Below are positions 31,686-42,139 of a DNA stretch of 64,000 bases, in pieces. The DNA is from Athripsodes cinereus (Eukaryota > Arthropoda > Insecta > Trichoptera > Leptoceridae), in contig OX388317.1 in NCBI GenBank assembly GCA_947579605.1, positions 25,501,384-25,565,383 on the forward strand, in the 5' to 3' direction. The position numbers and the translations under genes were made by a program. Under the pieces are notes generated by a model. That model worked only from the letters and a program-made list of their open reading frames with translations, searched no databases and had not been told where the DNA came from. Every line of letters begins with the position of its first letter. The stretch's first letter is position 1.

Positions 31686-32447
31686 TAATAATAACTAGAC
31701 AACTTATTTATGATGCGCCGTTTTGTGGAGAAACCACCGCAAGGGCCCATTTAAGAATCATAACACCTCCCGAACAATAGGGTCTTTAACCTCGTCTTGA
31801 ACACCTCCACACTCTCCAGAGTTCGCATCTCAAAGGGAATTTTGTTCCACAGCAACGGACCAGCCACACAGAAGGCACGGTCAATATAGTTGGCCAGACC
31901 CCCCCTACGCGGTACCACAAGTCTATTGACAGAGTCTGTGTTTGCAGACCTTAGTGATTTTCGCCTGTCCGTTGCCTCCTCAGAAACGCAGAACTCCGAG
32001 ATGTACACCGGTGCCATGCCATTTAGTGCCTTGAATACAGTCAATATGATTTTAACTCTACTCTTTCTCTGACTTTGAGCCAGTGAAGATCTTTTAGAAG
32101 AGGAGTTATGTGACAGGTTTTGTTGGCATTGTAGATCAATCTAGCAGCTGCATTAAATACAGACTGCAGACGATTCTGTTGACTTGCTGGCAAACCAATG
32201 TACACCCCATTACAATAATCAAGTCTGGAAAGTACAAAGGCTCCGACAAGAGTCTTGGCCTCCTCAACAGGCAGACACCTCCCGACACCCCTTATCTGCC
32301 TGAGATGGAAAAATCCCGAACTCACCGTCCTAGATACATGGGTATCAAGAGAGAGTGAGCAATCAAGATGAACCCCCAAAAACCTGAGCTCCCTACGTGG
32401 TACGATTGCATTGCCTCGTAGGCGATGCCTCATAGGCCTCAAAAATG
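31686..32447 (-). mobile_element. LINE-L2/CR1-like ORF2 C-terminus
   Basis: The reverse strand gives FLGVHLDCSLSLDTHV, LSRLDYCNGVYIGLP, LQSVFNAAARLIYNANKTCH and ITPLLKDLHWL, then after one frameshift near 32055 LTVFKALNGMAPVYISE, VPRRGGLANY and FKTRLKTLLFGRCYDS plus stop. RLDYCN..LP..NAAAR..HI..LHWLPV and FK..LKTLLF are diagnostic of L2/CR1 RT C-termini. Only one frameshift in about 230 codons suggests a young copy. Confidence 0.9.
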
Positions 32448-33004
32448 AGTAGTTTTTTCATTAAAATACCTAAATAAATAAAATTTCAATTTAATATAAA
32501 AAAATATCGAATAATTAAGCCTGGTATATAGTTAGCCTCAATTATTTTACAATCAACCGTTATTAAAAAAATAACCCACAGAAAAAGCTCACCAATTGTA
32601 ATCGTGTATAAGAATCAATTTTGCGTAATCATTTGCTGCAGGTTTTATAGTTTGATATTGAAGTCGATATATATTTTTTTTTGTTCAGGGTTGCACATCA
32701 ATGTTAATTATCATCATTGATGGAGACCCTCTAGTAAGGGGTTCCGATGACGACCCAAAGGTCTAAAGGTGATTGTGCAAAATTGGTGTAAGCAATTTTT
32801 TTTAATTCGTAAGCACGACTGGAAACCAAACTACCTTCTTGTGCGTTTTAATAATGAAAATTGAGAATTAACAACATACCTATAGGTAGATACCTAGCGA
32901 TTCGATTGCGTAATATAAACTTCTTATTGTCTTTGTGATATTATTGTTACTTTTCTATAATTTGAATTATTTATATATTTGAATACTTGACGTTGTAGAT
33001 CTAT
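32448..33004. other. No recognisable feature
   Basis: 32690-32790 is less AT-rich (GGAGACCCTCTAGTAAGGGG) but matches nothing I know. Confidence 0.35.
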
Positions 33005-33193
33005 CTTTCTATTCCCTCACACCGTATCTCAAGTGGGGTAGGCAGAGAGAACGGAACGCCAATCAGATCTGTCCTTACATACTTCTATCGCCTTCTCCAC
33101 AGTCATACAATTTCTCATGCACGCACGTCGATTTCTCTTACTCAAAACACGGTCATCCTTAAGAATTTCACCTACGCGATCTAGCCACGTGGT
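33005..33193 (-). mobile_element. LINE-CRN 3' end, left arm of an inverted pair
   Basis: The reverse strand reads WLDRVGEILKDDRVLSKRNR, RACMRNCMTVEKAIEVCKDR and SDWRSVLSAYPT, then the CCCCACTTGAGATACGG 3' end. Confidence 0.85.
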
Positions 33194-33330
33194 TGTGATA
33201 AAAGAGATAGAAGTGCGTGTATGAGAAATTGTTTGAATGTAGAAGAAGTGAGAGAAGTATGTAAGGATTTGACGTTCCATTTTGTTGGCCTAGCCCACTT
33301 ATAAGGCGTGAGGGTATAGTGTAGTATTGT
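33194..33330 (+). mobile_element. LINE-CRN 3' end, right arm
   Basis: AAGTGCGTGTATGAGAAATT, GAAGTATGTAAGGATTTGAC and GGCGTGAGGGTATAGTGTAG. It repeats the 3' end of the left arm in opposite orientation. Confidence 0.85.
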
Positions 33331-33559
33331 AAACATAGTACCAATACAAAACATATTTACTGAGAATATTATACAGTGAGCACAATATTTGTATAGTATA
33401 TATTCAATAAGGCACATGCGCACACAATGGAACAATACATAGGCACAGTGATATACCTACTAACATCGCCTACGCAAACAAATCGGTACCTCCAAATTCA
33501 CGGTATATGATACAACGATTGATCAGATAATAGCAAAATTCAAAGATTCTTTTTTCAAG

Positions 33560-33742
33560 CCGTCATGGCGTTTCTTACAAGTGGGATAGCCAGTGTACTG
33601 AGTGTATGTATTAGGAAACATGAAAATTGTCTTTTCTGTGCCAATAAAAAAATAAGATATTTTGAATGAAATTAAATAGAAAATGTTACGTGTCTTCTTC
33701 ATGATGTTTTACGAACACTCGCCTTTTACAGGACACTCTAAA
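33560..33742 (-). mobile_element. SINE-A copy, diverged
   Basis: CTTACAAGTGGGATAGCCAG, TTCTGTGCCAATAAAAAAAT and GCCTTTTACAGGACACTC. Confidence 0.8.
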
Positions 33743-33744
33743 AA

Positions 33745-33815
33745 TCAAATAGGTTTTTTGTCCATCGAACTTTATTGGATGCAATCAAACTTTCGAGAGC
33801 TTCCGTTCTCATCAT
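33745..33815 (-). mobile_element. Penelope-like 3' end remnant
   Basis: In reverse it reads CTGATGATGAGAACGGAAGC, then TCTCGAAAGTTTGATTGC, the PLE tail layout. Confidence 0.45.
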
Positions 33816-34721
33816 CAGGTTAGCGTAGTTTCGTGGAAGAATTACATATAAAAGTTTTTTATATCAACGATTTTTTCTTGAACTCCCACCAAGCAACAAC
33901 TGTTGACAATATTGACTAGATTGAGAATATATTTTAAAATATTTGATTTCATTTGTTTAAATTTGAAGTCATTCCATTTTTTAGAATAATGTTTACAATG
34001 CACAAAGAGTCGATGCATTGTCTATTGACACGCTGATATATTTTAATTTTTTTATAAATTTATTTAAAAGAAACCCTCAAACAGCAGGTAGAATCTGCTG
34101 GTTTCAGAAGGCCATTATGTTACAAATTACATTAAATATAAGAACACACTACAAGCAGAATACAATCAATAATATTTTAAGTCTATCATTATATCACACT
34201 ATAACTATATTGTATATATTCACTTCACCATCACCGCATTGTAGGTATCAATATCATTAAACATTATTTAACATCACACTGGTTATATCAAATTATTCTT
34301 GATAAGATTCTTAACTTTCTTATTATGTATTCACCTAAAATACGAGGTTTCTTATAGAAACTAATCGTAAATGTTAGGTATTATTTTGTGTTTCAAAACA
34401 ACGTGAATACTGAGGGAGTACATACATACTGTTTTATTTATTTACACACCCACACAGCTTCTTCTTATGTACATAAATACATACATGGCTCGATATCGAC
34501 ACCGCATTGGTTGAAATTTAACCAATCAAACAATAGAATGAATTTTATTTTGTCACCTCATTCGTGAATTTCAATTATCAAAATAAGAATGTTGATTAGC
34601 ATTCAAATAAGTTACTTATGTAAGTAGGTACCATAATTCTGCAAAAGTTTCTATGACCGATTTTCTTAAATCGATTATCTTTCTTGTTACTAGATATGTT
34701 ACTTGAAACCAATTTTATTTC
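33816..34721. other. No recognisable feature
   Basis: AT-rich; an 80-codon frame at 34018-34260 (+) has no recognisable motif. Confidence 0.35.
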
Positions 34722-35065
34722 ACTACTACTATACCGTAGTGGTATATCCCACAAGTGGGGTAGCCAACTAGCCAGCTGCATGTAATAAACAGCTTGCTAG
34801 CTCTCCTCTTCGTGCCAGCAACATATTAAGATATTCACTGTTTCGGTGTTTAGGAAATAAAATTCCATAATGAAAGTAAAAAGCAAATGTTTAGTATAAT
34901 ATAAAGTGAAAAAACATTAGTTTTTTTTAATTTCATTAAGATAATCAGGATGGTAGGCATGCCTCATCGCAGAATTGTTGATGTTAATTGTCTTATGCAT
35001 GAAGTTTACGATTATCTAGCTTTTAAAGGACACTCGAAAACTTTCACAAAGAGTAGGAGTGCTTT
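34722..35065 (-). mobile_element. SINE-A copy with ~95-bp insertion
   Basis: ACTACTACTATACCGTAGTG and CTCTTCGTGCCAGCAACAT (34722-34830), then an AT-rich insert, then AATCAGGATGGTAGGCATGC and AAAGGACACTCGAAAACTTT (34941-35065). Confidence 0.8.
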
Positions 35066-35650
35066 TTTACTGGGTTATTTAAGACGTTACAGTGATATAC
35101 GAGAAGAATGTGTAATGAAAGTTGGTGTAGTTACAAGGATGAATAAAAATAAGTTAAGATGGTTTGGGCAAGTGGAAAGAATGAATGAGGACAGAATGAC
35201 CAATAATATATATTTGACTGAGAGGAATGGTGCTCGGTGACGTGGACGGCCGAGGATCAAATGGCAAGATCATCTAATCTAGCAGGGCTACTCTAGACAC
35301 AATCTAAATACGATCTTAATCTAGTCTTGATCTTGATCATACGACGCACGAAGGGACTATGGTCAAAAACACCGCGCTACCGCTACCGCGCCATCGGTAT
35401 GCCCGTATTTTTGGCGAATAGTCACTTCGCGCGTCGTATGATTAAGATTAAGATCGTGTTTAGATTTTGTCAAGAGTAACCCTACTGATCCTACAAGACG
35501 GCCACGTGTTGAGTACATTGAATAGGAGAACATGCATGAGAAATTGTATGAAAGTGTCGGAAGCGAAAGATGTATGCAAGGATAGAAGGAAGTGGCGCTC
35601 GATCCTTTCTGCCTACCCCGCGAGGGAAGCGGCGTGATGGTATGTATGTA
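35066..35650 (+). mobile_element. LINE-CRN ORF2 3' part, split by a MITE
   Basis: NKLRWFGQVERMNEDRMTNN, then RGRPRIKWQDHL (35130-35280), and after the MITE RRTCMRNCMKVSEAKDVCKD and RRKWRSILSAYPAREAA to 35637. It ends CGTGATGGTATGTATGTATG. One stop follows NGAR. Confidence 0.85.
35284..35483. mobile_element. MITE, 200 bp, in LINE-CRN
   Basis: AGGGCTACTCTAGACACAAT at the left mirrors the right end, whose reverse is AGGGTTACTCTTGACAAAAT. The TIRs extend ~50 bp through ACGATCTTAATC and CATACGACGC. TSD is unclear. The core is GC-rich (CCGCGCTACCGCTACCGCG). Confidence 0.8.
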
Positions 35651-35654
35651 TGCA

Positions 35655-35755
35655 TGTATTCAAGATGTACAATGTTTTTATTTTTGCAAGGCACTCAAAA
35701 ACTCATACGGAAAAGATTGTGAGATCAATTCTTTGCCGGATGCTCCACGGAAAAC
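35655..35755 (-). mobile_element. SINE-A 5' part
   Basis: TTCAAGATGTACAATGTTTT, AGGCACTCAAAAACTCATAC and GGATGCTCCACGGAAAAC. Confidence 0.75.
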
Positions 35756-36310
35756 ATGAATAATAATAATAATAAACAATATTTCTCAACGGGAAGCTTT
35801 GATTGACGTAAACTAGCCATATCTAATATATTAATATAAAGAGCTTAAAAATAATAAACTTACTGAGTTAGCTTTAACAGTTACTTTCGAGTTATTATCA
35901 TCATCAGGTTTACCTAATATCTCAGTAGCTAGTAATAACTATCCGTTAAAACTGCAACAACAATGGCGATATGTCAGAAATAATCATAATATAATAATAT
36001 CATACTTTGTATTGAAACACACAACAGGCGTAGATAATCAGAACAGCTGATGATGAAGATATTATTACCTAAACTTGTATTTAACACTAATCAGTCAATC
36101 TTACGTCAAATATAATGATTATTAACCTATAATTACTTCTGAATATATCTATTTTATTTTGAATAGTACTATAATACCGACTGATAGTCTAAATTAGAGA
36201 TGTAACGGATACCAATCCTAATCCGCGTTCGCATCCACAACTTTTATTTTAAAAGTTCCGCATCGTCAAAAAATATATATAGACGTGATGAAAGTGTAAT
36301 TTTTTCTAGA
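35756..36310. other. No recognisable feature
   Basis: AT-rich; GATGTAACGGATACCAATCC near 36199 is more GC-balanced but unassigned. Confidence 0.35.
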
Positions 36311-36800
36311 ATTTTTATTTCATACAGTTGGTCACCGTCTATCACATTTCGTCCCTCTTCTGACTAACAGTCATACCTATCTGCTAAAATGTAAATTGTT
36401 CAGGAGAGCTTTTTTAGTGTTTTGCCGTGCATATTTTCATCTCTCCTAGAGTGTTATTATATAACATTATTTAACATTATATAACATTATATAACATCTC
36501 TCTGATACAGTGTCATAATATAACATTATTTTATTTGTACCTATTCTTATATAATTTTTGTGGTGAAATTTTGAGGAATTTGTAGATACAACACATTTTA
36601 TTTAGAGTAATTTGTAAATATGACAACAAATTAAAAAGCGTTTCCAGGATAACGGTAACAGTTACAGGTGTGATCTTCAATGAGAACATGCAGGGCAGCA
36701 CATATAAGTACACATTGGTGACCATAAGTCGATTTCGCCAAAAATTTCAGATACGACAGTCAGAAGAGGGACGATTTGTGTCAAATGTCGTGATGGCATA
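36311..36800. mobile_element. TIR element, MITE candidate
   Basis: 36342-36365 (TCACATTTCGTCCCTCTTCT..) and 36758-36780 are inverted copies. Weaker symmetry extends outward through CATTTATGCCATCACGAC-like sequence. Internal ATAACATTAT repeats lie at 36459-36497. No coding. Confidence 0.6.
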
Positions 36801-37084
36801 AATGATGGGGATGAACCATTTCGACCGAAAAATGTGAAGTTTATTGGTATATACTTAAAAACTGCTTCGATTATTGAAAATTTTATATGTCTTAAAGTTT
36901 GCATCCGCATCCTCAAGTATTTTACATATGTTTCTTCAAATGAGATTTACCGCATTTGAAGTGAAATGCATTACAATCCTAGTCTAGATATGAGTACGTA
37001 TACAATTATACATATAGGTATGTCACCGTCAGATACTTGAATTAGCCGGTTAACTGAATGGCTAAGCGATTCGTTAAACTAACA

Positions 37085-37500
37085 GAGTTCTTCTTCTTCC
37101 TGGCACTGTCCCAACTTATTGCCGCTGAAGGCTGTTGGGGTCGGCTCTTCTCTTTCTGAGGTTATACGTTCTTCTGTTTCCTATATCATCTTCATCCAGG
37201 CCATTTCTCCGCAGGATTCTATTGCATTGTGTCATTCAGGTATTCTTTGGTCTTTTCGATGTTTTTGGCATTCACTATGTGATAATTACGCGACATGATT
37301 AGAAAATGAGTTTAATTCACAGTTTATATTCTGCTCGTGAATGGTACTAGCGTATCGAAACCGGTCGCAGATCTACATATAAATATCAAGTGATAATTTA
37401 AATACATTGTGAATTAAACTCATTTTCTAATCATTCTTTGGTCTCCCTCTTGATGGTCTCCCCCTAGAAGTCTAGCCGTATTATTTAATGCAAATTAACA
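37085..37500 (-). mobile_element. LINE 3' end with (GAA)n tail, split by a PLE
   Basis: In reverse it reads GAAAGAGAAGAGCCGACCCC, then CAGTGCCAGGAAGAAGAAG. It resumes after 37433 (CTTTGGTCTCCCTCTTGATG). No intact frame. Confidence 0.55.
37254..37432. mobile_element. Penelope-like insertion with 25-bp inverted repeat
   Basis: A 179-bp insertion flanked by ATTCTTTGGTCT (37242-37253, 37433-37444). 37297-37321 and 37408-37432 are perfect 25-bp inverted repeats. Between them GGTACTAGCGTATCGAAACC resembles PLE tails. Confidence 0.6.
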
Positions 37501-37503
37501 ATC

Positions 37504-37760
37504 TACTATACTACTACTATACCATCACGGCATATCCCACAAGTGGGGTAGCCAGCAGATCAGCTGTATGTAAGGAACATACAAACTGTCCTCTTCGTGC
37601 CAGTATAGAATCAAGACATTCAGGGTGGGTGTGCAAACCTCAACGCTGAATTTAAGATGTAAAATGTCTTATTTTTTTCGAACACCTGCCTTTTACAGGA
37701 CACTCGAAAACTTACGCAGAAGAGTGGGAGACCAATTCTTTACCGGGTGCTCCACGGGGT
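37504..37760 (-). mobile_element. SINE-A, full length, 11-bp TSD
   Basis: 257 bp flanked by AATTAACAATC (37493-37503, 37761-37771). In sense it starts ACCCCGTGGAGCACCCGGTA and ends GATGGTATAGTAGTAGTATA. This is the best copy for defining both ends. Confidence 0.95.
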
Positions 37761-37888
37761 AATTAACAATCCAAGCACCATAATGCCAAATAAAGAAACT
37801 AAATTTCAATAATCAGACTGGCTTCGTCATTATGATTCAACGAAATTGTTATTTAGTTAACTGGCTAATCTAGCTATCGGACGGCGAC

Positions 37889-37911
37889 ATATATATATAT
37901 ATATATATATT
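37889..37911. repeat. (AT)n microsatellite
   Basis: About eleven AT units. Confidence 0.9.
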
Positions 37912-39110
37912 ACATCTACTATGTGAAGCCTATCAAAAATATAACTAATAGACACTATAAAGATCTCCAAGTCATGTTGCTTAAATTTTGGTACACGCTA
38001 CAAAACAAAACTTTTAAAAGTTTATAAATGTGAATGTCTTATTGTGTCGCTGAATAAATAAAAGGGAAAATTCAAATATGAATAAATATTTTTATAAATG
38101 AATTAATACATGAAATTTACTCACACTTAGTGTCTTTATACTGCGAATGCGATATTACTTCGGCAGCATAATTTGGAGTCTGATTTTTTCGAATAGCAAG
38201 CAGAGATTCAGATGATTGGGGAAAAAAAACAATTTACAAGACACATAAAAATCTATTCAGATTATATTTAGCCTTCAATGTATCTATCGGGAAAAAAGGT
38301 TGGATGTGAGCCTCTTACATTTAAAGACATTTTGTGCCAACATTGCGTGAGCGTTCCTTCACCTAAAACAAACGAAATGGTCCTAGGATAATATTTCTTT
38401 ATATTATATTCATGCGTTCTTTTATAGTTCAAATTCAAATATTTTTATTGAGACAATATACATACCTACAATAAACATAATTATACAATTTTCACAATAT
38501 CCATTTTACCCTCAAAATTGAGCAGAGCTCGTGCTTTGAGGGATGTGGTATTATTCAGTTGTAGTATTCCTAAAAATAGAACAGAGAATATACTTAATTG
38601 TATTAGACCCTAAACTTTGTTTGATTGTACCACCATTAGGGCTACAATAATAATTATTTTTTGATCATTTAACAAATCAACCCTATTAATGATAAATTAC
38701 AGGTTGGACATCAGTGATCCACAGTGCATATAAAATGCTATAGATCGCAACATCCATGATCTATTTTTTTGCATCAATTTACGTCAAGATCGGCAATGAT
38801 CCACTTAGCAGATTGATAACGTATAATTATCAAAAGATCCTTTTTTATTGAAAATCATATCCGAAATAATAATATTATTTGCCACGAAAAAGATTATAAA
38901 AAAAATTGTTCACACTTATGTATTTTAGGTTAAAAATAGATTTTTGTTATTTATTTTATATTTTATCCCCAAGTCCTTACAGATATGCAGATACCTACAC
39001 CTACCAACAAAACACATCAAAGCTACATAATTATTAAAATATACTTAGGAATATGTTTATCGATGTTATTTTTACGATCAACCCAACATACGTAACTGTC
39101 CTTGAAATTA
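37912..39110. other. No gene; possible LINE tail at 38430-38520
   Basis: TTCAAATTCAAATATTTTTA at 38430-38449 resembles the reversed AATTTGAATTTGAA 3' end common to insect LINEs. The rest is AT-rich. Confidence 0.35.
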
Positions 39111-39117
39111 ATTGAAG

Positions 39118-39210
39118 TTTAGTATTGTGACTGATGATGGAACAAGTAGTTCCGAAAACGTTATAATTAAATTCAGTTATTTTAGTGGAAAATACAATGT
39201 TTCTTTTATT
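39118..39210 (+). mobile_element. Penelope-like 3' end remnant
   Basis: TGACTGATGATGGAACAAGT, AGTTCCGAAAACGTTATAA and ACAATGTTTC follow the PLE tail order. Confidence 0.5.
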
Positions 39211-39239
39211 TTGCATATTGTTCCCATATCTCAAATACA

Positions 39240-39303
39240 GGGCTCTCGAAAATTTACGGAAAAGTGTGGAAGACTAATTCTTTACCGGGTGCTTCGTGGA
39301 TAT
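39240..39303 (-). mobile_element. SINE-A 5' fragment
   Basis: CTCTCGAAAATTTACGGAAA, ACTAATTCTTTACCGGGTGC and TTCGTGG. Confidence 0.8.
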
Positions 39304-39309
39304 TAAAGT

Positions 39310-39372
39310 ATAATTAATTTGGGTTAGTTGAAAGAGATCGCGCCTTTGCGATAAACTCGCCCTCTGTATATT
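39310..39372 (+). mobile_element. LINE-T 3' UTR fragment
   Basis: TTTGGGTTAGTTGAAAGAGA, TCGCGCCTTTGCGATAAACT and CGCCCTCTGTATATT. Confidence 0.6.
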
Positions 39373-39396
39373 ATAAATGGTCTGGCTGGAGAAGTT

Positions 39397-39468
39397 TTTT
39401 TTCTTATAAACCCAAATATAACCTTATACACATTTCACAGTAAGCTACTAAAAGCTTGTGTCGTTGAT
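39397..39468 (-). mobile_element. SINE-B fragment
   Basis: AAACCCAAATATAACCTTAT, ACACATTTCACAGTAAGC and AAAAGCTTGTGTCG. Confidence 0.8.
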
Positions 39469-40052
39469 ATCTCACGCAGAATTTATAAAGAAAATCGAGG
39501 ATATATTGTAGTTGTGTAATCGTTTGGATATCATTTGGGGTTTTCTTCTGGGATCGCATTGGCCTTCAGCTGTAATGATCCTTGTAAGGATCGTCTTATT
39601 GTCAGTAATAATAATAATATTGATTGTATCATAACTTGACTGTTTACCTTTTATGTAATTGTTTGTAACCAATGTACAGTAAAGAATAAATAAATAATAA
39701 ATGTAATTCTGGAACGGCTTGTATATTTTAAAATATACGTACATTTGTATTTCAATTATAATTATGATATTCACAACGAATGTAAATTTTCTCAATTAAG
39801 TTATCAGAATCTTAATAAAAAAATATAAGATCAAACTCACCCACCCCGTGTCAAGTAAGTACAACCCTCTTATCAAAATAGGAGAGGATATTATTTTATA
39901 CGAAAAGATACTATGAATTATTTAAAATATTATGTAAAATATTATACCTTCTTAATTATAGAGGTTTTTTTAACCCTAAGATCAACCCCTAATTATTATG
40001 TACTCTCGTGTGATATGATAATTTTATTAAAAGCCTTTATTAACGTCGTCTG
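39469..40052. other. No gene; LINE-T-like tail at 39640-39700
   Basis: TTGTTTGTAACCAATGTACA and GTAAAGAATAAATAAATAA near 39658-39697 resemble the end of LINE-T. It may continue the 39310 copy after the SINE-B insertion. Confidence 0.4.
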
Positions 40053-40122
40053 TTGAATTCCTGAAGAAAACTTACGGAGAAGAGTGGGAGACCAATTCTT
40101 TACTGGGTGCTCCACGGGATAA
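40053..40122 (-). mobile_element. SINE-A 5' fragment
   Basis: AAAACTTACGGAGAAGAGTG, GGAGACCAATTCTTTACTGG and GTGCTCCACGGGAT. Confidence 0.85.
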
Positions 40123-40158
40123 AAAACATTTTGCTTTTTAATTTCTTAACATCGACAC

Positions 40159-40631
40159 TTCTTCTTCTTCTTCCTAGCCTACTCCCGTCCACTCCTGGAC
40201 GAAGGCCTCCTCCATCGCCTTCCACGCCGCTCTATCTTGGGCTCTTATTTTATAATGCGGCATCTTGGTTGTTGTTTTGGAGGGTTTGTTGGCGTTACCT
40301 CACCACGCTTGCCATGCGGGTTGGTGAGTCGCAGTATCCTGGAGGTTCGTGTGTTTTGTGAACTTTTCCGGATTTTAATTGGTGCAGCTGCTGCCCTACA
40401 TCATGGAACCATATCACATCATATTTGGTACGGTGGTATGGGGATTTTCGAGGTTGCCTTCCTGGGGGAAAAGCTGACACAGGTATTTCCTCCTGTGTAG
40501 ATGTTACAGTTATACCGCTGCTACTCGGTCGCCAGAGCCTCGTTAGTTGTCTAGCAGGGAATACCACGTGCAGGTGAGGTTGACATTTGGGTTGGCTAGG
40601 TGTTATTTGCCATCACCCCATTATCCCCCGT
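40159..40631 (-). mobile_element. Internally deleted RTE-type LINE, 473 bp
   Basis: Flanked by AACATCGACAC (40148-40158, 40632-40642). In reverse it starts CACGGGGGATAATGGGGTGA and has a 90-codon frame (40567-40295; RQLTRLWRPSSSGITVTST..). It then joins a LINE 3' end, GAGGCCTTCGTCCAGGAGTG, with tail GAAGAAGAAGAAG. Both termini with no RT between suggest a short internally deleted element; an inverted 5' part is the alternative. Confidence 0.65.
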
Positions 40632-40952
40632 GAACATCGACACAGTGAATACATATTACAGTTGATTTGATTCTGCAACTGTACACTGCACCAGTTACAC
40701 ATAGTAATATTGTAGATACCGAATAGAAATCACAACAATTTCTTACCGTAATTTATCTATAATAAATCTATATTATCAGTGTATTATTATAAAATAACCT
40801 TCAATTCACGCATCGTACAATGCGCATGTGTGACACGCATTTCATTTCATAGATAGATCTTGTCGCATGCGCATTTCTGCAGTCCCTAATGACGCTTCCC
40901 ATTGTCATAGTAATCATAATAATAATATGTCAATGTGTGCAGTACTGTATGT

Positions 40953-41797
40953 CAGTGGCATGTCTTCCATACAAGCCCAAAAGCTAGGCTTTAACTTAGT
41001 TGTTTAAGTTTTAAGATGGTAAAAGTTTACATATTATAACGATCAGAGTATTTTAAATTTCGCGCGAATCTGTGCAAGTAATTTCGTCCGCTAGATGTAC
41101 TTAAGATAAAGCATTGTAAGAGATGATATACAGCATTTGTCTCGCTTGCATACGTAAATTCAAATGGGGCTAATTTGTATTTTATTTCTGTCTCGCTCAT
41201 CAACTTATAATACGCTGTCGTTTGTATAAAGAATACGCTACACAGAAATGATGTGCCAATGTAGGTGCCAATAGAATTATTTCGCATTTTGAATGGACAA
41301 TATAACCATGGCTGTTTCTGGCCTGTATACTTATATAGTTCAATGCGTAAGTTTTCATTCGATCATTGAAGTTAAGCAATATTATGAGTGGTCAGTAGGT
41401 ACATGGATAGGTGACAGTTACAATATTATTATTGGACAATATTAAAGTGTCATTTACGTGCCAAAACACCTCAAGGACACTGTACAATTCATCAATTTTA
41501 GGACATTGCATCCACGTTATATTACAAATATAGATAAATAAATAGATTAATTGAGAATCTCGGATACATAAAGGTATCTTAATATGTGGTAATATGGAGT
41601 TCAATTTAACAGATTTCATTGTTTTGTATTATTGTTTTCTAATGAAATTAAGATTTTTCCAATACTATTTAAGTTATGTTTATTATGATCAAATGAAATA
41701 AAGAAGATTTTTTCTAAACCAATTTTTTATATATTTTTTAAACAAATATGTTTTGAGGTTGGGCTTAACTAATATGAAAACTGTGGAAACGCCACTG
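40953..41797. mobile_element. hAT-type non-autonomous element, 845 bp
   Basis: Starts CAGTGGCATGTCTTCC and ends GGAAACGCCACTG. Flanks CTGTATGT and GTGTACGT agree at 6 of 8 positions, as an aged 8-bp TSD would. No transposase frame. Confidence 0.55.
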
Positions 41798-42139
41798 GTG
41801 TACGTAAATCATTATTCATTATTGTTACATTAATGCGTTTACTGTACTGTACATTACACTATTATTAATGTTATTTCTATTACTATTGTTTACTATTCTG
41901 GATCTAGGCGCATCTTTTATTACCTCGCTGTTATTCCTAATACGATTATGTTCAAATTACCGTGATGGATGACCATTGTTGCTATAAGCAATGTATTTGT
42001 GTGCAAACATAATATAGAACATCAATCGAGATTTGGAGGAGCTAAATACTAAAGCCATTTGGTAGTCCACTGCTCAAGATCGCAAGTTTTGGAGCGCACT
42101 TATCAAAAACAAGTAAACACATAGTATCGATTCCGCATT
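41798..42139. other. No recognisable feature
   Basis: AT-rich, no repeat identified. Confidence 0.4.

Noticed and set aside
32110..32358. 82-codon plus-strand frame
   Set aside because: Antisense to the L2/CR1-like ORF2, which explains its open length.
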